Source: CAKZNE01 sp964485405 (lineage in GTDB: Bacteria > Bacteroidota > Bacteroidia > Flavobacteriales > Schleiferiaceae). Taken from it: a DNA stretch of 64,000 bases. Both the position numbers and the translations under genes were made by a program. Location of the stretch: contig CAZAJG010000020.1 of NCBI GenBank assembly GCA_964485405.1, positions 1 to 64,000 on the forward strand, in the 5' to 3' direction. The notes beneath the pieces were generated by a model. The model saw only the letters and a program-made list of their open reading frames with translations. It had not been told where the DNA came from and searched no databases. Positions 41,728-50,410 of this stretch are shown piece by piece. Each line of letters opens with the position of its first letter. Positions within the stretch are counted from its first letter, which is position 1.

Positions 41728-42309
41728 TTAAGCTTCTTCTTTAGGAGCTTCACCTTCTTCTGCGGCAGGAGCCTCTTCAGCAGCTGGAGCTTCCTCTGCA
41801 GGAGCATCAGCCTCAGCTGTAGTTTCTTCAGCAGGAGCTTCTTCAACAACAGGAGCATTTGCTTCTGCAATTGCAGCGGCTCTCGCTTTGCTTACTTCCG
41901 CTTCTGCTTCAAGAGCTTTAGCTTTAGCATCAGCTTGGCTTTGAGCCAACTGATCTTTCTTGCCTTGTACTTTGTCTACTTTTTCAGCCAACCAAGCTTC
42001 AAATTTCTTTTCTGCTTCCTCCTCGCTATGAGCACCTTTGCGAACACCATCTAAAAGGTGTTTCTTCATCATTACTCCTTTGTAACTTAAAATAGCACGA
42101 GCAGTATCTGTTGGTTGAGCACCATTCATAACCCACTTTACAGCATTGTCGAAATTGAGATCTATGATAGCTGGATTGACATTAGGATTATAAGTTCCTA
42201 ATTTTTCAATGTTTCTACCATCACGCTTAGCGCGAGCATCTGCTACTACAATGTGAAAGAAAGGTTTGCCTTTACGGCCGTGGCGTTGTAATCTGATTTT
42301 TGTTGCCAT
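41728..42309 (-). CDS. rpsP: 30S ribosomal protein S16 with a long acidic Ala/Glu/Pro tail
   Basis: The first about 80 residues are a normal S16 (MATKIRLQRHGRKGKPFFHI, IEKLGTYNPN, and GAQPTDTARAILSYKG). The protein then continues to 193 aa with a Lys/Ala-rich helix and a repetitive tail (APAAEEAPAAEEGEAP). Extended S16 is common in Bacteroidota, but the tail here more than doubles the protein. Its role is unknown. First gene of rpsP-rimM-tRNA methyltransferase. A -7-like element lies about 64-71 nt upstream. Confidence 0.96.
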   Translation of the reverse strand: MATKIRLQRHGRKGKPFFHIVVADARAKRDGRNIEKLGTYNPNVNPAIIDLNFDNAVKWVMNGAQPTDTARAILSYKGVMMKKHLLDGVRKGAHSEEEAEKKFEAWLAEKVDKVQGKKDQLAQSQADAKAKALEAEAEVSKARAAAIAEANAPVVEEAPAEETTAEADAPAEEAPAAEEAPAAEEGEAPKEEA

Positions 42310-42372
42310 AAATCATTAATTGTTTTAGAAGGGTCCAAAACCCTGTTAATTAATTCTAATTTTAGAAGGCGG

Positions 42373-42380
42373 CAAAAGTA
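42373..42380 (-). promoter_or_regulatory. Predicted rpsP -7 element
   Basis: TACTTTTG on the minus strand. The predicted start is near 42367, leader about 58 nt. No matching TTTG is seen upstream. Confidence 0.4.
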
Positions 42381-42537
42381 AGTTAAATATCTGATATCTA
42401 ATAAGGTTTGCTTTTCAAATTTCAAAGTTAGTAGCACCTGATATACTTATCAATGTTTATTAACACCTATTGGGTCAGATTTTACATTGTGCTAATTTTA
42501 TAGATTAGAATAATAATATCCAACTACTTAGCTGTCA

Positions 42538-45500
42538 ATGTTTTTAGTTTTTGATACCGAAACGACCGGTTTACCACAAAATTTCAATGCGCCATTAACG
42601 GATTTCGATAATTGGCCAAGAGCGGTGCAAGTTGCTTGGCAATTACATGATTTAGATGGAAAGCTGGTTGAAGTAAAGGATTTTGTAATTCGCCCAGATG
42701 GTTTTGATATTCCATACAACGCGGCCAAAGTTCATGGAATTACTACAGAAGTTGCCCAGCATTATGGAGTTTCTTTAGAAGAAGCCCTTGAGGAATTTAG
42801 TAAAGATGTAAAGCGCGCTAAGTTTGTTGTAGGGCACAACATTCAGTTTGATATCAATATTATGGGTTGTGAGTACTTGCGCTTAGAGCAAGACAATCTG
42901 TTGGATGGAAAGCTGAGCATAGATACCAGTAATGAAACCACTCACTTTTGCAAGCTCCCTGGCGGTAAAGGAGGTGGTTATAAATATCCGAAGTTAGAAG
43001 AGCTTCATTTCAAGTTGTTTAATGAAGGTTTTGCTGAAGCACACAATGCAGCAGCTGATGTTGAGGCTACAACTCGAGCATTTTTAGAGCTGGTTCGGAT
43101 TGGCGTTTTTGACAATAAACGAGTGGAGTTTACACCTGAGGATAGAGCTAAATTTCAGGAAGTAAACCCAATTATGGTTAAACCCATTGGGTTAAAAGTT
43201 CAATCCTTTAAGGAACTAGCCGAAAAACTCGAACAAGAGCGGACAAAACAAACAGATGTTGATGTTCTAGAAGAGGTAGACTCAAACCAGTCGTTTGTGC
43301 ATCTCCATCTTCACACTCAGTTCTCTATTTTACAAGCTACTTGCGAGGTAAAGGCACTCATTGGAAAAGCCAAATCCATGAATATGCCAGCGGTGGCAAT
43401 GACGGATCATTCGAATTTATATGGTGCTTTTCAATTTGTAGAAACCGCCTTAGCGAACGATATAAAACCCATATTGGGCTGTGAGCTTCAGGTTTGTCGG
43501 GATCATACCGATAGAACTCAAAAGGACAATGGGTTTCAACAAGTATTTATAGCAAAAACTAAAGAAGGTTATCACAATCTAGCTAAGCTTTCTTCCATCG
43601 GCTATGTAGATGGATTCTACTATGTACCGAGAATTGATAAAAAGGTATTACTGGAGTACAAAAAGGATCTGATTACCATTACAGGAAATCTGTATGGAGA
43701 GATTCCTTATCTCATATTAAATGTAGGAGAAAAGCAGGCTGAGGAAGCTTTTAAGTGGTACCATGAGCAGTTTGGAGAGGATTTTTATGTGGAGCTGATG
43801 CGCCATGGTTTGGAAGAGGAAAAGGTAGTGAACCAAACCCTCTTGCGTTTTGCTCAGAAGTATGGCGTAAAATATTTTGCTTCTAATAATGTGTATTACC
43901 TCAATAAGGACGATGCCAATGCGCATGACATTCTATTGTGTGTAAAAGATTCAGAGTATCAATCAACACCTATAGGAAGAGGTAGAGGTTTCCGTTTCGG
44001 CTTTCCGAATCAGGAATTTTACATGAAGAGCCCGGAAGAAATGCGTGAGCTTTTTTCGGACCTACCACAGGCACTGAGCACCACGGTAGAGATAGCCGAT
44101 AAGATTGAAGCATTCTCTTTGGCTAGAGATGTATTGTTACCCAAGTTTGATATTCCTGAGGAATTTATTGATCCTGAGGACGATAAAGATGGTGGAAAAC
44201 GAGGTGAAAATGCGTTTTTAAGACACCTTACTTATGAAGGGGCTAAAAAGCGATACGATGACATTACCGATGATATAAAGGAGCGCCTGGATTTTGAGCT
44301 GGAAACCATAGCGAAAACGGGATATCCCGGATACTTCCTTATTGTTCAGGATTTTACCAGCCAAGCGCGAATAATGGGGGTGAGCGTAGGTCCTGGAAGG
44401 GGATCTGCAGCCGGATCTGCAGTGGCCTATTGTATTGGAATCACCAATGTAGATCCTATTGCATATGATCTCCTGTTTGAGCGTTTCTTAAATCCAGATC
44501 GTGTTTCTCTACCTGATATTGATATTGATTTTGATGATGAAGGACGGGGAAGAATTATTGATTGGGTAGTAAATAAATACGGACAAAGCCAAGTAGCTCA
44601 AATCATCACTTATGGCACCATGGGTGGCAAATCTGCGATTAGAGATACTGGTAGAGTTTTGCAATTGCCTTTACCAGATACGGACAGAATCGCTAAGCTG
44701 GTTCCTGATGTTAAGTTGAGAAAGCTCTTTGGATGGAGTGAAAAGGAGATGGGCGAGAAGCTGAACGGTGATTTGTATCAGCTCGGTAAGCAGCTTATTG
44801 AAGTTTCAAATGGAAATTCTTTAGAATCTCAAACGGTAAACCAAGCCCGAATCTTAGAAGGATCGGTACGAAATACGGGTATTCACGCTTGTGGTGTAAT
44901 TATCACTCCTGATGATATTACAAAGTTTATCCCGGTAGGTACGGCCAAAGACTCGGATTTATACGTTACTCAATTTGACAACTCGGTAGTAGAATCTGCT
45001 GGGATGTTAAAGATGGATTTTTTAGGCTTAAAAACCTTAAGCATCATAAAGGATGCGATTAAGTTGGTTAAGGAAAGGCATGATGTAGATATTGACCCAG
45101 ATGAAATTCCTTTAAATGATCCTAAAACTTTTGAGCTTTATCAGCGAGGAGAAACCAACGGAACCTTTCAGTTTGAATCTGCTGGAATGCAAAAGCACCT
45201 CAAAGCTTTAAAGCCAGATAAGTTTGAGGATCTAATTGCGATGAACGCGCTTTATCGCCCAGGACCTTTGGAATATATCCCCAACTTCATCAAGCGTAAA
45301 CATGGGGAGGAGGAGATCCAGTATGATCTCCCTGTGATGGAGGAGTATTTGGCAGAAACGTATGGGATTACCGTATATCAGGAGCAAGTGATGCTTTTAT
45401 CGCAAAGCTTAGCCGGCTTCACCAAAGGTGAGGCTGATGTTTTGCGTAAAGCAATGGGTAAAAAGAAGCGTGATGTCCTGGATAAAATGAAGCCTAAATT

Positions 45501-46801
45501 CATTGAACAGGGTGTAGAAAGAGATCACGATGCTAAAATATTAGAGAAGGTTTGGAANNNNNNNNNNATCTCACTCTACCTGTTACGCTTGGATAGCCTA
45601 TCAAACAGCCTATTGTAAGGCACATTATCCTGCCGAATATATGGCAGCAGTGCTTTCCAATAATATGAACGACATAAAGAAAGTTACTTTTTTTATGGAA
45701 GAGTGTAAGCGTATGGGAATTCCAGTATTAGGCCCGGATGTAAATGAATCTTCCTTAAAGTTCACCGTAAACCCAAAAGGTGAGATCCGTTTTGGACTTG
45801 GCGGGATGAAAGGCGTAGGAGAAGGTGCTGTTTTGGAGATCATCAATAAACGGACAGAGGATGGAATGTATAAGCACATTTTTGATCTACTCAAACGGGT
45901 GGATCTTCGTTCAGTAAATAAAAAAACACTCGAAAGTTTAGCTCTAGGAGGAGCGTTTGACACTTTTGAAAACGCGCATAGAGCCGTATACTTTTACCAA
46001 AATGGAGACGATAGAACCTTTTTGGAAAGAGCGATGAAGTATGCTCAAACTTTAAAAGCTCAAGAAGAATCTGCACAGGTATCTCTCTTTGGAGAAAATC
46101 AAGAAGTAAGCTTACCCGAACCTGAAATTCCAACGGTTCCGGAATGGCAAAACTTAATGTTACTAGGAAAAGAGAAGGAGGTAAATGGTATTTACTTGAG
46201 TGCACATCCCTTGGATGATTTTAAGTATGAGTTGGAAATGCTTTGTAGCCATGAAGTGAAGAGTTTTTCTGATTTAAATGGAATTAGCGAATACACTATT
46301 GCTGGAATTGTTACGGATGTAAGACACGCTACAACCCGAAAGGGAAAGCCTTTCGGCATTTTTACTTTTGAAGATTTTTCTGGGAACCATGAATTTGCCG
46401 TGTTTGGCGATGAGTATCTTAAAATAAGACCCTATTTAGATTTAAACATGATGTTGATGATAAAGGGTTTTGTGAAAAGGTACACCCCTTGGGAAGGTGC
46501 TCAACCACGTATAGAACCTAAAATTAAGGAGATTATACTGTTGCAAGATGTGATGGATCAAATGGGCCAATCTATTAGTTTAACGCTCAGTTTAGATGAT
46601 GTTAATCCTCAGAATATAGAGGTTATCAATGACTTGGTTGAAAACAATAAGGGTAATAAAAGACTGAATTTCCTGATCTTTGACCCTGAAAAGCCATCCA
46701 GATATGTGAAGATGCCAAGCAGAAACAGTGGTGTTGTAATTAGCAAAGAGTTTTTGGATGAAGTGAAGGAACACTCCTTTTTAAAAATGCAACTGAACTA
46801 A
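42538..46801 (+). CDS. dnaE: DNA polymerase III alpha subunit with fused 3'-5' exonuclease, interrupted by an assembly gap
   Basis: Replicative polymerase of about 1430 aa. Residues 1-190 form a DEDDh exonuclease (D6 and E8 in DTETTG, D105 in GHNIQFD, H169 and D174 in HNAAAD). The PHP domain starts at about 253 (HLHLHTQ), but the later ligand motif reads NNVYY where active PHP domains usually have ND-x-HY. The C-family palm has GPGRGSAAGS at 618 and the catalytic PDIDIDF at 659-665. Then follow the beta-binding and OB domains (YTIAGIVTDVRHATTRKGKP). Ten N at 45558-45567 break the frame just before SHSTCYAW; about 36 nt appear missing. It is divergent from rpsP, with trxA downstream. Confidence 0.93.
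45558..45567. other. Assembly gap (10 N) inside dnaE
   Basis: The left side ends at KVW plus two bases of a Lys codon. The right side begins with one base and SHSTCYAW. Family DnaE proteins have about 13 residues between W and SHST, so roughly 36 nt are missing, not 10. Confidence 0.95.
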
Positions 46802-46900
46802 TAGAAGCGTTTTGCTACGGTCGTTGAACCGACCTTTCTGGGAGAGTTTTTGACTTAATATTGTATTAACGTAAACTTAATTTTAGATAATAGAAATCCT

Positions 46901-47221
46901 ATGGCAGTTGAAATTACAGATGCAAACTTCGAGGAAGTAGTATTAAAATCAGACAAGCCCGTGTTAGTTGACTTTTGGGCAGAATGGTGCGGACCATGTA
47001 GAATGGTAGGACCCATTGTAGAAGAATTGGGACAAGAATTTGATGGAAAGGCAGTAGTGGGTAAGGTAAATGTTGACAATAACCGCGCTGTATCTGAAAA
47101 ATTTGGAATCCGTAATATTCCAACCTTGTTGGTTTTTAAAGGAGGAGAAGTAGTAGATAAGCAAGTAGGAGTTGCTCCTAAAAATGTACTAGCTGGCAAA
47201 TTAGAAGCGCAAATGGCTTAA
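46901..47221 (+). CDS. trxA: Thioredoxin
   Basis: Disulfide reductase of 106 aa. The active site is WCGPC at residues 29-33 in the VDFWAEWCGPCRM context, and the cis-Pro segment is GIRNIPTLLVF. Cytoplasmic, with no signal peptide. It lies 99 nt after dnaE, with a weak GGTCG/CGACC hairpin in that gap, and is followed by a strong terminator. Cotranscription with dnaE is possible but not shown. Confidence 0.96.
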   Translation: MAVEITDANFEEVVLKSDKPVLVDFWAEWCGPCRMVGPIVEELGQEFDGKAVVGKVNVDNNRAVSEKFGIRNIPTLLVFKGGEVVDKQVGVAPKNVLAGKLEAQMA

Positions 47222-47248
47222 GGTCATAAAATCTTATATATATATAAG

Positions 47249-47279
47249 GCCCCTTTGAAATTTTTTCAAAGGGGCTTTT
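47249..47279 (+). terminator. Terminator after trxA
   Basis: A 12-bp stem (47249-47260 with 47264-47275), loop TTT, then TTTTATTT. Likely also read by the convergent OmpA-domain gene, whose stop is at 47305. Confidence 0.9.
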
Positions 47280-47304
47280 ATTTAACCAGTATTTAAGTGG
47301 GGGT

Positions 47305-49041
47305 TCAACCGTTTAAATCTTTTAGTAAAGCTCGGAACTCACTCAGTTTATAAACCTCGTAGGATAGAGTGTAGTCCTTTTTCTTGCCACTTATTTTTTC
47401 GTAGTAAACCAATGCTTTCCCATCTTCTACTTTATAGGCTAGCAAAGCCGCTTTCTCCTTTTTAGGAATACCATCCCGTTTATAAAGTTTACCATCTTCC
47501 GACTTTCGGAGCGGAAGTAAACTTTTTATGTCTTTAAAAACGATATAGGTCTTTTCACCAGAAGCATCTGTATCCTTGAGTGTAATAGGGCGTAAATCGC
47601 TGGGTTTATATTTTAAAAAGCGATCTATATTAATCCAAGTGAGTTCGTTATAGTGCATCACATAGGAGTTCACCAAAGTTCCGCTCACTGCAGAGTCGTC
47701 CGAGTAAGACTCCATGGCTGAATCAATTCTTCTTTTCCATTCCTCATCTATCAATCTCTCTTTATCTCGAATGGCTTCATAGATTTTTTTATTCTCATTC
47801 ACAGCATTTATATATGCCTCTACGTTTTTAAAATCCAAACTATCTGTAAGCTGTTGCCTATTCCATTTTTGATAAGCTTCATGATAGGCATTCATTTTCT
47901 GATTATACTCTAACGAATGTCTTTCATAATGTTCTTTTCGTCTTTTGTAAGTGGATCGGTTGTCCTCATATCTATTTAAGGCGTTTGTGTACGCCTCGTT
48001 CTGGCGCTTTTTAATGATGCGGGCTATAGGTTGCTCGTACCACTTAAGAGACTTAAAGTACTCAGTCTCATTTGGCCTTTTCGGTGGTTTAGGTTTTCCA
48101 ATAAGCTCAGGTTTGCTCGGTTTATTTGTATAATCTCTTCTAAAGTGAGGTACTTTAAAGTATCGAAGGTTAGAGAAGTTTAGCTTAGGTCGTAAGCTGT
48201 AAATATTTAAGGCATCGGCAGCCACAGGGCGTCCTGTTGAGGTCCAATCTTCCCCTTTGTCTGAAATAAAAACTTCCATTCCTTTTTGAAAATTCTGATA
48301 GGGTACTTTAATTTCTAGGTTTTTGTTAGAATCTAGGAATACTTCTTTTCCTGATGCGGTTTGAGCGGAAATGTTGATCATACCTCCACTTTGTAACATT
48401 TCACCATCACTTTGAGTAGAGAGGTTAAGCGACAAAAAGCTACTCAGATCTATAGCTTCTGTTAGCTTAACATTTACAGCTTCCTGAACCACTTCACCCT
48501 CTTGCGTTAGAAAAGCGTTAGCAGGTATTTCAACACGTACACCTTGGTTGCCTTTTATTTGTTGCTGCTTTGTGGGATCAAGCTGAAAATGGTTATCCGT
48601 TTCCGATAAGGCTTCTTCCAAGTCGTTAATGCTCTCAAAATAGTACCGGGTTAAATGAAGGACTACTCTTCGGTTGTTGTGTTTGTTTTCTGCAGTTGTG
48701 TTGGGTTGAGCAGGGTTTCGTTCACCAAAAAATTGAGTGGAAAGAATTTCCGAACCCATTCCTTGAGCGATTAAGAAATCTTTTACTGCTTTTACACGTT
48801 TTGCAGATAAAGAGTCGTTAAACCTAAGGTTTCCGATATTGTCCGTGTGCCCCTCCAAAAGGATTTCAAAATCATCGTTTGGGTTCAGGGTTTGAATCAA
48901 ACTGTCGAGAGTTTGAATGGAGGAGGGGCTGAGGATATAGCTTCCGCTTTGAAAATGAATAGAAAGAGATTGGGGTTTGAGCTTGGCATGAATGGAAGAG
49001 ACCATTAAACAAAGCAGAAGGGAGATAGATATTTTTGTCAT
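47305..49041 (-). CDS. Exported protein with an N-terminal OmpA-like peptidoglycan-binding domain
   Basis: A 578-aa protein. A signal peptide (MTKISISLLLCLMVSSIHA) precedes an OmpA-like domain at residues 25-130 (IHFQSGSYILSPSS, LEGHTDNIGNLRFND, SAKRVKAVKDFL, NRRVVLHL). A beta-sandwich-like region follows with VEIPANAFLTQEGEVV and a LQSGGMINISAQTASG motif, like the IPANAF domain common in Bacteroidota surface proteins. A long Lys/Arg/Glu/Tyr-rich helical stretch (about 310-470) and a final beta domain complete it. OmpA domains are normally C-terminal, so the order is unusual. The OmpA part is expected to hold the protein to peptidoglycan in the periplasm. Confidence 0.82.
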   Translation of the reverse strand: MTKISISLLLCLMVSSIHAKLKPQSLSIHFQSGSYILSPSSIQTLDSLIQTLNPNDDFEILLEGHTDNIGNLRFNDSLSAKRVKAVKDFLIAQGMGSEILSTQFFGERNPAQPNTTAENKHNNRRVVLHLTRYYFESINDLEEALSETDNHFQLDPTKQQQIKGNQGVRVEIPANAFLTQEGEVVQEAVNVKLTEAIDLSSFLSLNLSTQSDGEMLQSGGMINISAQTASGKEVFLDSNKNLEIKVPYQNFQKGMEVFISDKGEDWTSTGRPVAADALNIYSLRPKLNFSNLRYFKVPHFRRDYTNKPSKPELIGKPKPPKRPNETEYFKSLKWYEQPIARIIKKRQNEAYTNALNRYEDNRSTYKRRKEHYERHSLEYNQKMNAYHEAYQKWNRQQLTDSLDFKNVEAYINAVNENKKIYEAIRDKERLIDEEWKRRIDSAMESYSDDSAVSGTLVNSYVMHYNELTWINIDRFLKYKPSDLRPITLKDTDASGEKTYIVFKDIKSLLPLRKSEDGKLYKRDGIPKKEKAALLAYKVEDGKALVYYEKISGKKKDYTLSYEVYKLSEFRALLKDLNG

Positions 49042-49218
49042 GGTAGGTAAGGTATTTGGTTAAAACGATTACCCTATTATAACTACCCTATTTATTTAAA
49101 TATTATGTCGAATACTAATTTTCTTTTTTATAACTCTCTGAAAAGCAGGGTGTGTTAAGAAAGGAGATGTGTGGAAAAATCAAAAAGCCTTAGATTAGGA
49201 ATCTTAACGCAATGCAGA

Positions 49219-50157
49219 ATGGATAAAGGTACATTTGACCTTGAAAAATATAGAGATTTAGAGCATTTAGAGTTGTACGCTCGCCAGGTGGTAGAAGGTT
49301 TTATTACAGGTTTGCATAAAAGCCCTTACCATGGTTTTTCGGTAGAGTTTTCGGAGCATCGAATTTACAATCCCGGAGAAAGCACAAAAAATATAGATTG
49401 GAAATTATACGGTCGTACAGATCGGCTCTATACCAAGCGGTATGAGGAAGAAACAAACCTTCGTTGCCACATGATTGTAGATACAAGTGGAAGCATGTTT
49501 TACCCAGTAGATCGACTTTGGAGTGCTACGGAACCGAATAAAATTTTATTCTCATCGGTATCGGCTATGGCCATTATGCAGTTGATGCGAACGCAACGCG
49601 ATGCTGTAGGGTTAAGTCTAGTAGGAAAAGGAAATGTGCAAACGGACGCTCGATCTACGCGTCAGCATCATAAAGCATTAACCGTTGAGCTCAATAAAGT
49701 GCTAAGCAACTTTGATAAGAATAAAAAGGAAGAAGAAGTTTCTTTAGCAGATAGTTTGCATGTGCTCGCAGAGCGCATCCCAAAACGCTCTCTAGTTTTA
49801 CTTTTTTCTGATCTTTTTGAGATGAATGAAAATGAAGAAAAACTTTTTGATGCCCTTCAACACCTCAAATACAACAAACACGAATTAGTCATTTTTTGGA
49901 CTACAGATCATCAAACGGAATTGGAATTCGACTTTGAAGAAAGGCCGTATCGCTTTGTGGACATGGAAGATGGCAGCGTGTTGAAAATGAATCCAGCGGA
50001 AGTAAAGAAGAAGTACAAGCAAGAAATACAAAGCTTTACCGATCGTTTACGCTTAAAGTGCCTTCAACATAAAATTGATTTGGTAGAAGCGGATGTTGGC
50101 TTAGGATATTATCCCGTATTACAGAATTACCTGATTAAGAGGAAGAAGATGTTCTAA
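49219..50157 (+). CDS. DUF58 domain protein (vWA-containing)
   Basis: Cytoplasmic protein of 312 aa. The DUF58 signature GFSVEFSEHRIYNPGE, then NIDWKLYGRTDRLYTKRYEEE, is followed by a vWA-like MIDAS motif in HMIVDTSGSMFYP and FSDLFEMNEN. Homologues usually accompany a MoxR ATPase, which is not adjacent here. The ATG at 49219 matches family N-termini; a GTG at 49171 preceded by AAGGAG would add 16 residues and is the alternative. It ends upstream of the tRNA-Asp promoter. Confidence 0.85.
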   Translation: MDKGTFDLEKYRDLEHLELYARQVVEGFITGLHKSPYHGFSVEFSEHRIYNPGESTKNIDWKLYGRTDRLYTKRYEEETNLRCHMIVDTSGSMFYPVDRLWSATEPNKILFSSVSAMAIMQLMRTQRDAVGLSLVGKGNVQTDARSTRQHHKALTVELNKVLSNFDKNKKEEEVSLADSLHVLAERIPKRSLVLLFSDLFEMNENEEKLFDALQHLKYNKHELVIFWTTDHQTELEFDFEERPYRFVDMEDGSVLKMNPAEVKKKYKQEIQSFTDRLRLKCLQHKIDLVEADVGLGYYPVLQNYLIKRKKMF

Positions 50158-50211
50158 AAAGAGTGCTTCTGCTTAAGGAGGAGAAAAAAATATTGAAATC
50201 ACTCGATTTTA

Positions 50212-50242
50212 TTTGCACCGAAACGAAATACCCTTATATTTG
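50212..50242 (+). promoter_or_regulatory. Promoter of tRNA-Asp
   Basis: TTTG (50212-50215), exactly 19 nt, TATATTTG (50235-50242). A full match to the Bacteroidota consensus, with a start near 50248 and the tRNA beginning at 50279. Confidence 0.8.
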
Positions 50243-50278
50243 CGCTCCCGTTTACAAAACGGTGTTCATTACAATATT

Positions 50279-50355
50279 GGTCCGGTAGTTCAGTTGGTTA
50301 GAATACATGCCTGTCACGCATGGGGTCGCGGGTTCGAGTCCCGTCCGGACCGCCA
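50279..50355 (+). tRNA. tRNA-Asp (anticodon GTC)
   Basis: Acceptor stem GGTCCGG with CCGGACC, discriminator G and an encoded CCA (50353-50355). The anticodon stem CATGC/GCATG surrounds loop CTGTCAC, giving GTC. The T-arm is GTTCGAGTC. A terminator follows two nt later. Confidence 0.96.
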
Positions 50356-50356
50356 C

Positions 50357-50390
50357 AAAAAAAGCCGAGCATTTTATGCTCGGCTTTTTT
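50357..50390 (+). terminator. Terminator after tRNA-Asp
   Basis: Perfect stem GCCGAGCAT/ATGCTCGGC (50364-50372 with 50376-50384) with A/T-tract extension and a T-run. It can also act on the convergent TonB receptor gene, whose stop is at 50411. Confidence 0.92.
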
Positions 50391-50410
50391 GTTTCTATGC
50401 CTTTTCTCAT

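Noticed and set aside
45641..46801. A separate second dnaE-like gene starting at 45641
   Set aside because: It continues in frame upstream to the N run with the conserved SHSTCYAW segment, so it is the C-terminal part of the same dnaE.
46815..46835. Terminator directly after dnaE
   Set aside because: Stem GGTCG/CGACC is only 5 bp, and the following sequence has no long T-run; transcription may continue into trxA.
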